Shown here piece after piece: positions 63,696 through 64,000 of a stretch of 64,000 nt of DNA. The DNA comes from Gemmatimonadaceae bacterium. Lineage in GTDB: Bacteria; Gemmatimonadota; Gemmatimonadetes; Gemmatimonadales; Gemmatimonadaceae. The notes under the pieces are model-generated. The model searched no databases, had not been told where the DNA came from, and saw nothing but the letters and a program-made list of their open reading frames with translations. Every line of letters begins with the position of its first letter. Position 1 is the first letter of the stretch. The position numbers and the translations under genes were made by a program. Where the stretch lies: positions 496,001 to 560,000 of the forward strand of contig JADLCY010000011.1 of the NCBI GenBank assembly GCA_020846935.1. The letters run 5' to 3'.

Positions 63696-64000
63696 GTGCT
63701 GCGGCGCGCCCTGGCGACCCTCGCCCTGCTCGTGCCCGTGGAGTCGCGCGCGCAGGCGATCGGCGCTCCCCCCGCGGCATCCTCCGTGCCGTTCCAGGTC
63801 GGTGAGCGGCTCGCGTACGAAGTGCGGTTCGGCAAACTCCGGGTCGGCGAGGGCGTCATGGAACTCATCGACAGCGAGTCGATTCGCGGCCGCGACACCT
63901 GGCATACGCGATTCCGCATCCGTGGCGGCGTCCCGTTCTATCGCGTCGACGACGTGCTCGAGAGCTGGATCGACAAGGCAGAGTTCCACTCGCTCCGGTT
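63696..64000 (+). CDS. DUF3108-family secreted protein, 3' truncated by the window edge
   Basis: The reading frame starts at a GTG 1 bp after the GT2 stop and is open to the end of the window (about 101 codons visible). A signal peptide (MLRRALATLALLVPVESRAQA) is followed by VPFQVGERLAYEVRFGKLRVGEGVMELI and FYRVDDVLESWIDKAEF, the first part of the DUF3108 domain, an extracytoplasmic beta-rich fold of unknown function. Tight linkage suggests co-expression with the GT2 gene. Confidence 0.75.
   Translation, partial: MLRRALATLALLVPVESRAQAIGAPPAASSVPFQVGERLAYEVRFGKLRVGEGVMELIDSESIRGRDTWHTRFRIRGGVPFYRVDDVLESWIDKAEFHSLR

Overview
The window is one continuous, GC-rich, densely packed bacterial chromosome segment. 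It carries no rRNA, tRNA, CRISPR array, transposase or phage gene that I can recognise. The organism is a diderm: there are two BamA/surface-antigen-type outer-membrane proteins, several lipoproteins, type IV pilin-like genes and a periplasmic amidase. Very high GC, GTG/TTG starts, a serine/threonine kinase with an extracytoplasmic sensor-like tail, Big_2 Ig-like lipoproteins and stacked ATGA/GTGA/TGATG gene overlaps together suggest Gemmatimonadota or a related soil phylum. That assignment is an inference from gene content, not from a marker gene.

Layout. 1-2.5 kb: a lyase / MaoC hydratase / class III CoA-transferase cassette, probably for a C5 dicarboxylate. 2.6-6.5 kb: MFS transporter, exported amidase and CoxG-like protein. 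6.5-11.3 kb: Ig-like repeat lipoprotein, DctA symporter and a phosphoribosyltransferase. 11.5-16.2 kb (+): TPR protein, orphan ParA, lipoprotein, acyl-CoA synthetase and a membrane-anchored GNAT. 16.2-26.0 kb (-): Ser/Thr kinase, then a tight operon read from 26.0 down to 17.7 kb: zinc-ribbon protein, DUF4956 membrane protein, a three-part CYTH/Nudix-like/PPK1 polyphosphate kinase, a propeller-like protein and an outer-membrane barrel with a kinase-like periplasmic half. 26.2-28.0 kb (-): PTPS, GTP cyclohydrolase I and an SDR, matching a tetrahydrobiopterin operon.

28-36.6 kb: small membrane protein, hypothetical protein, double GNAT, then Rad50, Mre11, a secreted protein and a HerA-type ATPase (-). 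36.9-41.2 kb (-): four minor-pilin genes under their own promoter and terminator. 41.5-42.8 kb (-): NurA-type nuclease and a stand-alone AsnC ligand-binding domain. HerA, NurA, Mre11 and Rad50, the archaeal DNA-end-resection set, are therefore all here, split by the pilin operon. 42.8-48.4 kb: aminotransferase, a pseudo-helicase with a DbpA-type RNA-binding domain, thymidine kinase, an AraC-type regulator and CoaE. 48.5-52.7 kb: gcvH, gcvP and a LipM-like octanoyltransferase. 52.8-58.4 kb (+): Dpp/Opp ABC transporter without a binding protein, plus a POT peptide symporter. 58.4-64 kb: BamA-like protein, coiled-coil PspA-like protein, unknown protein, two glycosyltransferases and the start of a DUF3108 protein.

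Standout signals are the CYTH-PPK1 polyphosphate operon, the HerA/NurA/Mre11/Rad50 neighbourhood, the biopterin operon, and a dispersed octamer CGTTAGGC that contains every in-frame TTA codon I could find in the window.
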